A stretch of DNA of 64,000 bases from Streptomyces sp. BV286 (GCF_019090165.1 NZ_JAHRIB010000191.1:1-64000), one strand, 5' to 3'; shown: positions 16,828 to 25,654, counted from the stretch's first letter. The notes: generated by a model not told the origin, from the letters alone. A program made the numbers and translations.

Positions 16828-18204
16828 ATGAGCGGGGACGCGCGCAACGGCGCCGAGGCACTGCGGAAGACCGCCGAGGCGCTGACGTATCTCTCGGGGT
16901 TCGGCAACGAGCACAGTTCCGAGGCGGTGCCGGGTGCGCTTCCGCTCGGCCGCAACTCGCCGCAGCGGGTCCCGCTCGGGCTGTACGCGGAGCAGCTGAG
17001 CGGCTCGGCGTTCACGGAGCCGCGGGCGCACAACCGCCGCTCGTGGCTGTACCGGATCCGTCCGTCGGCCGCGCACCCCGCGTTCACCCGCACCGACAAC
17101 GGCACGCTGCGCACGGCTCCCTTCACGGAGACGGTGCCGGACCCCAACCGGCTGCGCTGGAACCCGTTGCCGGAGCCCGCCCCGGGCACCGACTTCCTGG
17201 CGGGCCTGTGGACCCTCGGCGGCAACGGCGACGCCACCCAGCGCACCGGCATGGCGGTGCACCTCTATCACGCCGACGTCTCCATGGAGCGGGTGTTCAG
17301 CGACGCGGACGGCGAGCTGCTGATCGTGCCGGAGCGGGGCGGGCTGCTGCTGCGCACCGAGTTCGGCCTGCTGCATGTGGAGCCGGGACACGTGGCGTTG
17401 ATTCCTCGTGGGGTGCGCTTCCGTGTGGAGCTGCTCGACACCGCGGCCGACGGCAGGCGCAGTCCGTCCGCCCGGGGCTATGTGTGCGAGAACTACGGGG
17501 CACCCTTCCAGCTCCCCGACCTCGGCCCGATCGGCGCCAACGGCCTCGCGAGCCCCCGGGACTTCCGGGCCCCGGTCGCCGCGTACGAGGACGACACGGA
17601 GACGGCGGGACCGGTGGAGGTGGTCAACAAGTTCTGCGGCAACCTCTGGACGGCGATGTACGACCACTCGCCGCTGGACGTCGTCGCCTGGCACGGCAAC
17701 CATGTGCCGTACGCCTACGATCTGCGCCTCTTCAATGTGATCGGCACCATCAGCTACGACCATCCCGACCCGTCGATCTTCACCGTGCTGACGTCGCCGT
17801 CCGACACACCGGGTCTGGCCGGGGTCGACTTCGTGGTGTTCGCGCCGCGCTGGCTGGTGGGAGAGGACACCTTCCGGCCGCCCTACTTCCACCGGAACGT
17901 GATGAGCGAGTACATGGGGCTCGTCGAGGGCGCGTACGACGCGAAGGCGGAGGGCTTCGTGCCGGGCGGGGGTTCGCTGCACAACATGATGTCGGCGCAC
18001 GGTCCCGACCGGGAGACGTTCGACCGGGCGAGCGCCGCCGAGCTGCGGCCGCAGAAGGTGGACGACGGTCTGGCCTTCATGTTCGAGACGCGCTGGCCGG
18101 TCACCGCGACCGCACAGGCCGCCCGGGCGGAGCATCTGCAGCGCGGGTACGACGACGTGTGGCAGGGTCTGCAGCGCCACTTCCGGCCGGACGGCCGGAC
18201 GTGA
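16828..18204 (+). CDS. hmgA: Homogentisate 1,2-dioxygenase
   Basis: This non-haem Fe(II) dioxygenase opens the ring of homogentisate to maleylacetoacetate, the central step of tyrosine and phenylalanine catabolism. The 458 residues match family length. Landmarks are YLSGFGNEHSSEA at the start, RPPYFHRNVMSEYMGL (His and Glu iron ligands) and LHNMMSAHGPD (third ligand His). ATG 16828 follows GAGGGAGCGATC. The GntR regulator follows 63 bp downstream on the same strand. The other genes of the pathway are not in this window. Confidence 0.97.
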   Translation: MSGDARNGAEALRKTAEALTYLSGFGNEHSSEAVPGALPLGRNSPQRVPLGLYAEQLSGSAFTEPRAHNRRSWLYRIRPSAAHPAFTRTDNGTLRTAPFTETVPDPNRLRWNPLPEPAPGTDFLAGLWTLGGNGDATQRTGMAVHLYHADVSMERVFSDADGELLIVPERGGLLLRTEFGLLHVEPGHVALIPRGVRFRVELLDTAADGRRSPSARGYVCENYGAPFQLPDLGPIGANGLASPRDFRAPVAAYEDDTETAGPVEVVNKFCGNLWTAMYDHSPLDVVAWHGNHVPYAYDLRLFNVIGTISYDHPDPSIFTVLTSPSDTPGLAGVDFVVFAPRWLVGEDTFRPPYFHRNVMSEYMGLVEGAYDAKAEGFVPGGGSLHNMMSAHGPDRETFDRASAAELRPQKVDDGLAFMFETRWPVTATAQAARAEHLQRGYDDVWQGLQRHFRPDGRT

Positions 18205-18267
18205 CGGCCGGCGGCCGCCCATGACCGCCCGTTGCACCGAACGCCCACGAACGGTACGGATACCCTC

Positions 18268-19017
18268 GTGACCTCCTTCGCCCCGGATTCGATCGTCCTG
18301 AACCGCAAGCTGCCGCTCTGGTATCAGGTGTCGCAGTCCCTGCGCGCCTCGATACTCGGCCGGTCGCCGCAGGATCCGCTGCGCCTGCCCACCGAGGAAC
18401 AGCTGGCGGAGCACTACGGGGTGAGCGTGCTGACCATGCGGCAGGCGCTCAAGGAACTGGAGGACGAGGGGCTCATCACCCGCCACCGCCGGCGCGGCAC
18501 GTTCATCGAGCCGAGCGCCACCCGGGGCGCCCCGGTCCGGCTGCTCGGCTCGGTCGACGCGATCGTGGCCCAGCAGTCGGGCATGACGACGGAGCTGCTG
18601 GACCACGGAAGCGAGCCCGTGTCGGCCGAGCTCTCCGAGCACTTCCCGGACCTGGCGGAGGTGGCCACGTACCACCGGCTGCGCAGCGACGAGAAGACCG
18701 GGGAGCCGACCAACCACGCGCGCAACTACGTCCGGCCCGAACTGGCGGCGCTGATCGACCCCGAGGACCTGGTCCGCTGGCCCATGACGAAGGTGCTGCG
18801 GGATGTCGCGGGGGCGCGGATCGGGCAGATCACCGACACCGTCGAGGCGCGCCTCGCCGACCCGGAGACCGCGCGGCTGCTCAACGTCCCGCTGCTGAGC
18901 CCGATCCTGCACTACACGGGCATCGTGCACGGCGAGGACGGCCGGGCGCTGGACGTGGCCCGTATCCACTACCGGGGCGACCGTTTCTCGTTCACGGTCA
19001 CCCTCGACGCCCACTGA
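18268..19017 (+). CDS. GntR/HutC-family regulator with UTRA domain
   Basis: The regulator has a winged helix at about residues 15-80 (LPLWYQVSQSLRASILGRSP, EEQLAEHYGVSVLTMRQALK, RHRRRGTFIEP) and a UTRA ligand domain (residues about 95-245, ending YRGDRFSFTVTLDAH). Both are typical of the HutC subfamily. GTG 18268 gives 249 residues; a TTG at 18232 is possible but has no better ribosome-binding site. Placement directly after hmgA suggests it regulates homogentisate or tyrosine catabolism, which is inference. Confidence 0.9.
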   Translation: MTSFAPDSIVLNRKLPLWYQVSQSLRASILGRSPQDPLRLPTEEQLAEHYGVSVLTMRQALKELEDEGLITRHRRRGTFIEPSATRGAPVRLLGSVDAIVAQQSGMTTELLDHGSEPVSAELSEHFPDLAEVATYHRLRSDEKTGEPTNHARNYVRPELAALIDPEDLVRWPMTKVLRDVAGARIGQITDTVEARLADPETARLLNVPLLSPILHYTGIVHGEDGRALDVARIHYRGDRFSFTVTLDAH

Positions 19018-19067
19018 CCGTGCGGGACGGACGGGACGGAGTCGCCGCTCATGACGCACGTCGTACG

Positions 19068-20267
19068 ATGCCGAGCGTGACGCACGACGACGCGCCGCTG
19101 CTCGCGGACCTCATGCCGTGGTCCGTCGCACCGCCCCGGCTGGGCCGGGCGTGGCCGACGGGGCCCGACGCGGCGTCCCTGAAGGCGCGGTGGGACGCCC
19201 TCGTGAAGGCGGAGGGACCCGACCGCGAGGCGCTGTTCGGCGTCACCCGCGCGCGGACCCTGCACTCGGCGGTGGGGCAGTTGCCCGGCCGGCCCTCCGG
19301 GACGGGGCGGCTGGCGCGGGCGTCCGGCCGGTGCGCGGAGCCCGTCCGGGTCCTGCACGGGCCGTTCGACGAACAGTGGCTGATCCCCGACCACCGGCTG
19401 ATCGACGCGGCGCGGCCGGAGTTGTGGCGCGTGGCGGACGAGGAGCAGCTGTTCGCCGTGGAGCAGACCCCCGCCCCCGACGCGCCGCCCCTCCTGATCG
19501 CGTCGGTCCTTCCGGTGGTCCCGCCGCAGCCGAAGTCCCTGCCTGTCGCCCGGCCCGGCCGGGTCCGCCCCCTGTACCGGCGCCCCGGCGGCCGTGAACC
19601 CAACCTGGCGCCGGGGCTGCTGGACCTCCTGGCCGAGCGGCTCGACCACTCCCCCACCCCCCTCGACGTCCTCGCCTGGACGGTCGCGGTCGCCCGCCCC
19701 GGCCCCCGCGGGTGCGCCGTCCCGCTCACCGCCGATCCGGAACTCTGGTCGCACGGGACCGGGTTGGGCCACCGCATGCTGTGGCTGATGCGCCGCGACG
19801 GCGAGCGCCCCAGGCTCCCCGGTGGCCGCCGTCCGTACGTACGGGCCCCGCTCCCCTCCCGGCCCGTCGAACTCCGCTACGACCGCGACGAGGAGACCCT
19901 CCACCTCGACGAGGGCCGCATCTCCCCCGTACCGCCCGCCGCCTGGGACTTCGAGGTCGGTGGCGTGCGCGTCCTGGACCAGTGGTTCGCCGGCCGGACC
20001 AGCGTGCCGGAGCCCGGCACACTGGAGGCGATCCGCCCGGCGACCTGGCCCCAGGCCTGGACGTCCGAGCTGCTGGAAGTCATCACGGTCCTGTCCCTGC
20101 TCGCCGAACTACGCCCCCAGCAAGCCGAGTTGACGCCAGGCACCCCCATCACCGCGACCGACCTGCGAAAGACGGGCATCCTGCCCCCCTCGGACACGTC
20201 CCGCAGACCGGCCTCGGTCCTGGACCACCACGAAGAGGGCCCGGAGGGCCAGTTCACCCTGCTCTGA
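19068..20267 (+). CDS. Stand-alone protein resembling the C-terminal region of type ISP restriction/modification enzymes
   Basis: This protein of 399 residues lacks any methyltransferase (no FxGxG or NPPY), helicase or nuclease motif. It carries segments seen in the C-terminal specificity region of type ISP enzymes: HGPFDEQWLIPDHRLIDAAR, then PELWRV, a central DVLAWTVAVA segment, a Pro/Arg-rich PRLPGGRRPYVRAPLPSRP region, and ISPVPPAAWDFEVGGVRVLD followed by QWFAGR. Assignment is by remembered family patterns, not a search. ATG 19068 or GTG 19077 could be the start; TACGAT just upstream could be a -10. There is no restriction partner nearby, so restriction activity is unlikely. Confidence 0.6.
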   Translation: MPSVTHDDAPLLADLMPWSVAPPRLGRAWPTGPDAASLKARWDALVKAEGPDREALFGVTRARTLHSAVGQLPGRPSGTGRLARASGRCAEPVRVLHGPFDEQWLIPDHRLIDAARPELWRVADEEQLFAVEQTPAPDAPPLLIASVLPVVPPQPKSLPVARPGRVRPLYRRPGGREPNLAPGLLDLLAERLDHSPTPLDVLAWTVAVARPGPRGCAVPLTADPELWSHGTGLGHRMLWLMRRDGERPRLPGGRRPYVRAPLPSRPVELRYDRDEETLHLDEGRISPVPPAAWDFEVGGVRVLDQWFAGRTSVPEPGTLEAIRPATWPQAWTSELLEVITVLSLLAELRPQQAELTPGTPITATDLRKTGILPPSDTSRRPASVLDHHEEGPEGQFTLL

Positions 20268-20605
20268 CACAACACGGGAACACGGGGACGAGAACGGGAG
20301 CCCACGGGGACGCGAGCCCACGGGGGCAACTGGGGCACTGGGGCACTGGGGCACTGGCAACCCCGGCCAAGCGCGCGGGCAACGGCGCAGCCCGTTGCTT
20401 TAGGGGCGCGGGGAACTGCGCAGTCTTTTAGGGGCGCGGGGAACGGCGCAATCTCTTTCGGGGGCGCGGGGAACGGCGCAATCTTTTTCGGGGGCGCGGG
20501 GAACGGCGCAATCCTTCAAGGGGCGCGGGGAACTGCGCGACCAGCCCCCACCCACCCGCAGCCGAACCACCACCGCTCCACCCACCCCCTCACCCGGCCA
20601 AAAAC
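20268..20605. other. Intergenic region with repeats, no gene
   Basis: This 338-bp gap between two convergent genes contains a short GGGGCACTG-type tandem (about 20332-20358) and the five-copy GGGGCGCGGGGAAC array. No coding signal is seen. Confidence 0.7.
20403..20533. repeat. Five-copy tandem array of GGGGCGCGGGGAAC, period about 30 bp
   Basis: Copies start at 20403, 20431, 20461, 20491 and 20520 (spacing 28, 30, 30, 29). Each is followed by (T/G)GCGCA or (T)GCGCG and a short T/C-rich spacer such as ATCTTTTTC. The core is the dispersed Streptomyces intergenic element, also at 3084-3260 (inverted) and 44068. The short spacing, degenerate spacers and lack of cas genes exclude CRISPR. Confidence 0.85.
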
Positions 20606-21319
20606 TCACCGCACCGGGTCGAACCCGTCCAGCACCCGAACCAACGCCCGCTCGAACACCGCCTCCAGATCGATCGGCCCCGCGGCCTCCATGAACGCCG
20701 CCGCCATCCGCGGATACGCCCCGGTGGCGACCTGCCCGCCCAGATAGGCCCCGCGCACAGCGTTCTCCTGCTCCTCGGACCACGGCAACGCCCGCACCCG
20801 CTCCGCCGTGGCCAGCTCGTTGCCGACGTACGTCGTCACGACCCCGTTGAGCATCGCGATCAGCTCGAACTTCGTGCCGTACGTCCCCTCGAAGGAGTCC
20901 AGGCAGGCCAGGCAGTGCTCCAGATAACGCAGGGCGCTGGGGCTGAAGCCGTACACCGGCGACATCAGGGCCGGCAGCCAGGGATGCCGGTGCATGAGCG
21001 CGCGCGTCTGACGGGCGACCCGGAGCATGTCGGCACGCCAGTCCCCCGCGGGCTCCCACAGCTCGTGCTCGGCGCTGACGGCGTCGACCATCAGCTCGTG
21101 CAGGTCCTCCTTGCGCGGCACGTAGTTGTAGAGCGACATCGTGCCGCAGCCCAGCTCGGCCGCGACATGCCGCATCGAGACGGCGTCCAGCCCCTGCGCG
21201 TCCGCGATCCGCACCGCGGCGGCCGCGACGTCGGCCCGGCTGAACGCGGGCCGCGGTCCGCGCCCCGTGCGCTCGGGTCGGGCCCAGATCACTTCGGGTA
21301 CGTCGGCACGTCCTGCCAT
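20606..21319 (-). CDS. TetR family regulator of the adjacent ABC exporter
   Basis: The 237-residue regulator has an HTH around residues 28-75 (SRADVAAAAVRIADAQGLDA, AAELGCGTMSLYNYVPRKED). The C-terminal domain is of the tetracycline-repressor C type (MHRHPWLPALMSPVYGFSPS). It is divergent from a DrrAB-like ABC exporter with perfect and near-perfect TTACGTAC-type palindromes between and inside the exporter start, so it very likely represses the exporter and itself. The ligand is probably a drug-like export substrate (inference from family behaviour). Confidence 0.92.
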   Translation of the reverse strand: MAGRADVPEVIWARPERTGRGPRPAFSRADVAAAAVRIADAQGLDAVSMRHVAAELGCGTMSLYNYVPRKEDLHELMVDAVSAEHELWEPAGDWRADMLRVARQTRALMHRHPWLPALMSPVYGFSPSALRYLEHCLACLDSFEGTYGTKFELIAMLNGVVTTYVGNELATAERVRALPWSEEQENAVRGAYLGGQVATGAYPRMAAAFMEAAGPIDLEAVFERALVRVLDGFDPVR

Positions 21320-21367
21320 CGGTGTCGCCAGCCCTGCCGTCGGAGAAACCTGTCACCACCATCCTAG

Positions 21368-21386
21368 TTACGTACAGCGTACGTAA
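21368..21386. promoter_or_regulatory. Operator O1 (perfect 8-bp palindrome) of the TetR/ABC divergon
   Basis: TTACGTAC-AGC-GTACGTAA has perfect 8-bp inverted arms. It lies 49 bp from the TetR start and 18 bp from the ABC ATPase start. Confidence 0.8.
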
Positions 21387-21403
21387 TGCGCTATGGTCAA
21401 CCC

Positions 21404-22372
21404 ATGACTACTACGTACGGCGTACTTAGTGAGGGTCTGGAGAAGCGCTTCGGGGAGGTCCACGCCCTTCGGGGGCTGGATCTCGCGGTGGCCGAGGGAA
21501 CCGTCTGCGGGCTGCTGGGCCCCAACGGCGCGGGCAAGACAACGGCGGTCCGGCTCCTCACCACCCTGCTGCGGCCCGACGCCGGTTCCGCCCGGGTCGC
21601 GGGGCACGATCTCGTCCGCGAACCGGACGCCGTGCGCCGCGCGATCGGCGTCGCCGGGCAGTACGCCTCGGTCGACGGCGACCTCACGGGCCGGGAGAAC
21701 CTGCGGCTGTTCGCGAAGCTCCGTCGCCTGCCGAGGGCGGCCGCCCGGGCCGAGGAACTGCTCGACCGCTTCGAGCTCACCGACGCGGCCCACCGCCCCG
21801 CCTCGACCTACTCCGGCGGCATGCGACGCCGCCTGGACCTGGCCGCGAGCCTGATCACCCGGCCCGCGGTGCTGTTCCTCGACGAGCCGACGACGGGCCT
21901 CGACCCGCACAGCCGCAACCAGATCTGGGAGACCGTGCGGGCCCTGAAGTCCGAGGGCACGACCGTCCTGCTCACCACCCAGTACCTGGAGGAGGCGGAC
22001 CAGCTCGCCGACGACATCGTGCTCGTGGACCGGGGCCGGGCCGCGCACTCGGGAACGCCCGCGGAACTCAAGGCGCTCATCGGCTCGTACGCGGAGGCGG
22101 TCGTCGCCCACCCGGACGCGATGGCCGGCGCGGCGGCCGTGCTCGACCAACTGTCCGGCTCCGCACCGGACTTCGACCAGGAGCGGCGGGCCGTCGGCGT
22201 GGTCACCACCGACCAGACGCTCACCCTCCCCCGGCTCGTGCGCGAACTCGACGCCGCCGGAGTGCCGTTGCTCGACGTGAGCCTGCGCCCGCCGACGCTC
22301 GACGACGTCTTCCTCCGCCTCACCGAGAACGTGACCGCGAGCCGGACCGACTACAAGGAGCTCGTGACATGA
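21404..22372 (+). CDS. ABC exporter ATP-binding subunit (DrrA-like, daunorubicin-resistance type)
   Basis: The 322-residue ATPase has Walker A GPNGAGKTT, a Q-loop region with GQYASVDGDLTGRENL, the signature YSGGMRRRLDLAASL, Walker B LFLDEPTTGLD and the switch TTQYLEEADQLAD. A DUF4162-like C-terminal extension (about residues 225-315) is typical of DrrA proteins. ATG 21404 is used because the upstream ATG (21386) overlaps operator O1. Its stop overlaps the permease start (ATGA at 22369-22372). The pair probably exports a hydrophobic compound under TetR control. Confidence 0.94.
   Translation: MTTTYGVLSEGLEKRFGEVHALRGLDLAVAEGTVCGLLGPNGAGKTTAVRLLTTLLRPDAGSARVAGHDLVREPDAVRRAIGVAGQYASVDGDLTGRENLRLFAKLRRLPRAAARAEELLDRFELTDAAHRPASTYSGGMRRRLDLAASLITRPAVLFLDEPTTGLDPHSRNQIWETVRALKSEGTTVLLTTQYLEEADQLADDIVLVDRGRAAHSGTPAELKALIGSYAEAVVAHPDAMAGAAAVLDQLSGSAPDFDQERRAVGVVTTDQTLTLPRLVRELDAAGVPLLDVSLRPPTLDDVFLRLTENVTASRTDYKELVT
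21412..21428. promoter_or_regulatory. Operator O2, second palindrome inside the ABC ATPase start
   Basis: TACGTAC-GGC-GTACTTA is a 7-bp imperfect inverted repeat (one mismatch) resembling O1. It occupies codons 3-9 of the ATPase gene. Centres of O1 and O2 are 43 bp apart, about four helical turns, suiting cooperative binding or a roadblock. Confidence 0.6.
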
Positions 22373-23151
22373 GCACGTTGGCGTACGACGGAACGGCGAT
22401 GCTGGGGCGCCAGCTGCGGCGGATCCGGCACAACCCGGGCCTGCTGATCCTCACCCAGACCATGCCGATCACCATGCTGCTGTTCTTCGGCTACGTCTTC
22501 GGCAGCGCGCTGGCGATGCCCGGCGAGGAGTACCGGGCCTTCCTGGTACCGGGGTTGCTGGTCGCGACAGCCGCCAACGGCATCATGACCGGCATGTTCC
22601 AGGCGGCGCAGGACTCGCACCGGGGCGTCACGGACCGCTTCCGTACGCTGCCGATGAGCAGGGCCGCGGTACCGCTCGGGCAGGCGGCCGCCGACCTGGT
22701 CGTCACGGCCGCGGGCCTGGTGCCGTTCCTGCTCGTGGGGCTCGCGGTGGGGTGGCGCGTGGAGGGTTCCGCGCCGGCCGCGGCGGGTGCCGTGGGGCTG
22801 CTGCTGCTCTTCCGGTTCGCGACCACGTGGATCGGGATCCTGCTGGGGCTCGTCTCGCAGAGCGAGGAGGCGGCCGGTCAGCTCGGCGGCGCGACGTTCA
22901 TCCTGCCGCTGCTGTCGAACGCGTACATCCCGACGGACAACCTGCCCCACTGGCTGCGCACGCTCGCCGAGTGGAACCCGATCAGCGCGGTGTCCACGGC
23001 CCTGCGGGACCTGTTCGGGAACGCGCCGGTGCCGTCCGACGGAGCCTGGCCGGTGACGCACCCCGTCGCGGGTTCGCTGGCCTGGTGCGCGGTCCTCATC
23101 GCGGTGTTCATGCCGCTCGCCGTCCGCCGGTACGCGCACGGCCGCCGCTGA
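22369..23151 (+). CDS. ABC-2 type exporter permease (DrrB-like)
   Basis: The 260-residue membrane protein has six hydrophobic helices. It contains the ABC-2 core: MLLFFGYVFGSAL, VPGLLVATAANGIMTGMFQA, DRFRTLPMSRAAVPLGQAAA, and FILPLLSNAYIPTDNLPHWL with the DrrB-like conserved loop. It overlaps the ATPase gene by 4 bp, so the two are co-translated. Two copies with two ATPases would form the exporter. Confidence 0.93.
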   Translation: MSTLAYDGTAMLGRQLRRIRHNPGLLILTQTMPITMLLFFGYVFGSALAMPGEEYRAFLVPGLLVATAANGIMTGMFQAAQDSHRGVTDRFRTLPMSRAAVPLGQAAADLVVTAAGLVPFLLVGLAVGWRVEGSAPAAAGAVGLLLLFRFATTWIGILLGLVSQSEEAAGQLGGATFILPLLSNAYIPTDNLPHWLRTLAEWNPISAVSTALRDLFGNAPVPSDGAWPVTHPVAGSLAWCAVLIAVFMPLAVRRYAHGRR

Positions 23152-23209
23152 GCCGAGGACCGGGCTCCCTGCATGACAAAGCCCCTGGGCACGGGACATG
23201 ATCCCCCGC

Positions 23210-24406
23210 ATGGAGCCGCTTCCCCTGCCCCTTGAGGGCATCACCGTCGTCGCTGTCGAGCAGGCCGTCGCCGCGCCCTTCGCCACCCGGCAACTCGCCG
23301 ACCTCGGGGCCCGCGTCATCAAGGTCGAGCGCCTCGACGGCGGCGACTTCGCGCGCGGCTACGACACCGCGGCCGCCGGTCTCGCCTCGCACTTCGTGTG
23401 GTGCAACCGCGGCAAGGAGTCCGTCGCCCTCGACCTCAAGGACCCGCGCGGCCTCGACGTGGTGCGCCGCCTCGTGGCGGGCGCCGACGTCTTCGTGCAG
23501 AACCTCGCCCAGGGCGCCGCCGCACGGCTCGGCCTGGACGCGGCGACGCTGTGCGCGGCCGACCCGCGGCTGATCGCCGTGGACATCTCGGGCTACGGGG
23601 CCTCGGGGCCGTACGCCGGCAAGCGCGCGTACGACATGCTCGTGCAGTGCGAGGCGGGGCTGGTGTCCGTGACGGGGACGGCCGGGCAGCCGGTGAAGGC
23701 GGGGATCCCGGCGGCCGACATCGCGGCCGCCATGTACGCGTTCTCGGGGGTGCTGGCGGCCCTGGTGCGGCGCGGCACGACGGGGCGCGGCGGGCCGGTG
23801 GAGGTGTCGATGCTGGAGGCGCTGGCCGAGTGGATGGGGCATCCGCTGCACCACGCGATGCACGGCGGCACTCCTCCGGCGCGCACGGGTCTCGCGCACG
23901 CCGTCATCGCCCCGTACGACGCCTATCCGACGGCGGACGGCGGGCGGGTGCTGCTGTCGGTGCAGAACGACCGGGAGTGGCGGCGGCTGGCCGAACAGGT
24001 GCTCAAGCGGCCGGAGTTGGCGCACGATCCGGCGTACGCGACGAACGCGGCACGGGTCGAACACCGGGAGCACACCGACGAGTCGGTCGGCCGGGCACTG
24101 GCGGGTCTCGACACGGACGAGGCCGTGGCACGCCTGGAGGCGGCCGGGATCGCCTGCGCACGACTGCGGGACGTGACGGAAGTGGCGGAACATCCGCAGC
24201 TGGCGGCGAGGGACCGCTGGCGGGAGGTGGGGTCGCCGGTCGGGCCACTGAGGGCGCTGTTGCCGCCGATCACGCTGCCGGGCGGGGACGCGGCGAAAAT
24301 GGGGCCCGTACCCGCGCTCGGGGAGCACACCGGGGCGCTGCTGCGTGCCGTGGGGATGACGGACGATGAGATCGCAGCACTGCGCCGGGACGGTGTGGCC
24401 GCCTGA
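23210..24406 (+). CDS. CaiB/BaiF-type CoA-transferase
   Basis: This family III CoA-transferase moves CoA between carboxylic acids. It has 398 residues from ATG 23210. It shows VVAVEQAVAAPFATRQLADL, ARVIKVERLDGGDFAR, DLKDPRGLDVVRRLVAGADV and RAYDMLVQCEAGLVSVTGTA. The Asp in the last motif is the expected catalytic aspartate. The end has the conserved GEHTGALLRAVGMTDDEIA. An in-frame start at 23198 is also possible. It follows the exporter genes with a 58-bp gap but is probably unrelated to them. Acid specificity is unknown. Confidence 0.92.
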   Translation: MEPLPLPLEGITVVAVEQAVAAPFATRQLADLGARVIKVERLDGGDFARGYDTAAAGLASHFVWCNRGKESVALDLKDPRGLDVVRRLVAGADVFVQNLAQGAAARLGLDAATLCAADPRLIAVDISGYGASGPYAGKRAYDMLVQCEAGLVSVTGTAGQPVKAGIPAADIAAAMYAFSGVLAALVRRGTTGRGGPVEVSMLEALAEWMGHPLHHAMHGGTPPARTGLAHAVIAPYDAYPTADGGRVLLSVQNDREWRRLAEQVLKRPELAHDPAYATNAARVEHREHTDESVGRALAGLDTDEAVARLEAAGIACARLRDVTEVAEHPQLAARDRWREVGSPVGPLRALLPPITLPGGDAAKMGPVPALGEHTGALLRAVGMTDDEIAALRRDGVAA

Positions 24407-24462
24407 GCACGGGTCGGGGTCCTGCTCGGGTTCGGCCGCCCTTCAGCGACCGGGGCCGCCTG

Positions 24463-24732
24463 TCAGCGGCCGCCGAACAGGGAACGGCGCAGCCGGCGCA
24501 GCGGTGCGAAGAGCGAGACCCGCCTCACTCGCGCGCCCCTGCCGGTGCGGTCGTGCGCGGTGTCACGTGCGGTGAGCTCGCGCATCAGGTCCGTCGCCTC
24601 GGCCGCTTCGCGCTGAGGGATGGCGGGGCCACCCATCACCGAAAGATGACGGTCGAGGCGCGAACTGGTCGCGCTGCTGCCGCACGTGATCGCAGGGACT
24701 CGCGCCCTGCCACGCACTGTTATCTGTTCCAT
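24463..24732 (-). CDS. Small basic hypothetical protein (89 residues)
   Basis: ATG 24732 (MEQITVRGRARVPAITCGSS) is preceded by GGGGAGTGAC, a good ribosome-binding site. The product is hydrophilic with an Arg-rich C-terminus (APLRRLRRSLFGGR) and a middle segment EAAEATDLMRELTARDTAHD. Codon usage is like its neighbours. I recognise no domain. It lies downstream of the anti-sigma gene on the same strand with a 115-bp gap. Confidence 0.65.
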   Translation of the reverse strand: MEQITVRGRARVPAITCGSSATSSRLDRHLSVMGGPAIPQREAAEATDLMRELTARDTAHDRTGRGARVRRVSLFAPLRRLRRSLFGGR

Positions 24733-24847
24733 GTCACTCCCCACCCATACGAGGGCACCCGGCCCGGGCAGGTTAACCCTATCGCTCCCTCATCACACTC
24801 GTGTATCCCGGGCACGGGATTCACCTACCCACTAAGGGCGTTGACGA

Positions 24848-25654
24848 TTACTCTCCGAATCCAAGCGATTCCAGGGCGAGTTGGACAACCGGTGCGGTTG
24901 TGGGCTGCGGAGAGCCGCCCGGCGGCTCGACGGTGACAGCGAGTGAGGTCGCGTCCGTGTTGAGTCCGGTGGCAATCAAGGGCGTGTCGCCGTCGAGGAG
25001 CCCCAGAGAACGCGGTTTCCCCTCTGGTCTCATGAGCCACAACTGGTGAACCCTCTGGTTCGAAGGCGTGCCGAGGCCGGCCGACGTCACCACCGCCGTG
25101 CGCTGCGACGCGGAGGCGACGACGCCGATGCCGTGACCGTTCGCGTCCCGTCCGGCGCCCGCCCGGGCGTCCGGCGCGGCGAGAACGTGTGCGATGTCAC
25201 TCGCCTGTGCCCGCTCCTGGTCCAGCTGATCCTGCGTACGGGACGCCTGCATGCCGAAGAGCGCGGCGACGACGAGTGCGGCGGCCGCCGTCGTGGAGGC
25301 GAGCGGCACGAAGAACGGCGAGAAGCCGGAGCGACGGGCGCGCGACGGCGGCACGGTCCGCATGCCCGGCAGCGGCTGTGCGGTGCGCACCGGGGGCGCC
25401 TGCCCCGCGACGTGTTCCTGGGGTGTCGTGCGGACGGCCATGAGGACCCGGTCGCGCATCGCGGCGGGCGGCGGGGCAGCTGTGGACCAGGCGAGACGGA
25501 CCGCGTCCTCGCGCAGGGCGCGCACCTCGGCGGCGCAGCTGTCGCATCGCCTCAGGTGCTTCTCGAACCGTTTGTGCTCGTGGGGTTCCAGGGCGTCGAG
25601 GGCGTACGGGGCGGCCAGCGAGTGCAGTTCGCTCCGCCGGAAGAGGGTGATCAT
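24848..25654 (-). CDS. rskA: RskA-like zinc-binding anti-sigma factor
   Basis: The 268-residue membrane anti-sigma factor has an N-terminal zinc anti-sigma domain (His33-X3-Cys37-X2-Cys40 in EKHLRRCDSC) and a linker. One membrane helix lies near residues 115-140 (FFVPLASTTAAAALVVAALF). The extracytoplasmic domain (from about residue 145) carries GVVASASQRTAVVTSAGLG and VHQLWLMRPEGKPRSLGL, as in RskA proteins. It would hold the sigma factor inactive until proteolysis. Its ATG overlaps the sigma gene stop (25651-25654), giving paired expression. Confidence 0.92.
   Translation of the reverse strand: MITLFRRSELHSLAAPYALDALEPHEHKRFEKHLRRCDSCAAEVRALREDAVRLAWSTAAPPPAAMRDRVLMAVRTTPQEHVAGQAPPVRTAQPLPGMRTVPPSRARRSGFSPFFVPLASTTAAAALVVAALFGMQASRTQDQLDQERAQASDIAHVLAAPDARAGAGRDANGHGIGVVASASQRTAVVTSAGLGTPSNQRVHQLWLMRPEGKPRSLGLLDGDTPLIATGLNTDATSLAVTVEPPGGSPQPTTAPVVQLALESLGFGE

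Noticed and set aside
18232..18267. TTG start for the GntR gene
   Set aside because: GTG 18268 begins at the usual distance to the winged helix and the added 12 residues have no domain character.
20403..20533. Regularly spaced repeat array as a possible CRISPR
   Set aside because: Repeat cores are 14 bp, spacers are short and nearly identical, and there are no cas genes. The same core is dispersed elsewhere in the window.
23398..24369. Alternative frame inside the CoA-transferase gene
   Set aside because: It is a Gly/Arg/Ala-rich shadow. The chosen frame has all CaiB/BaiF motifs.
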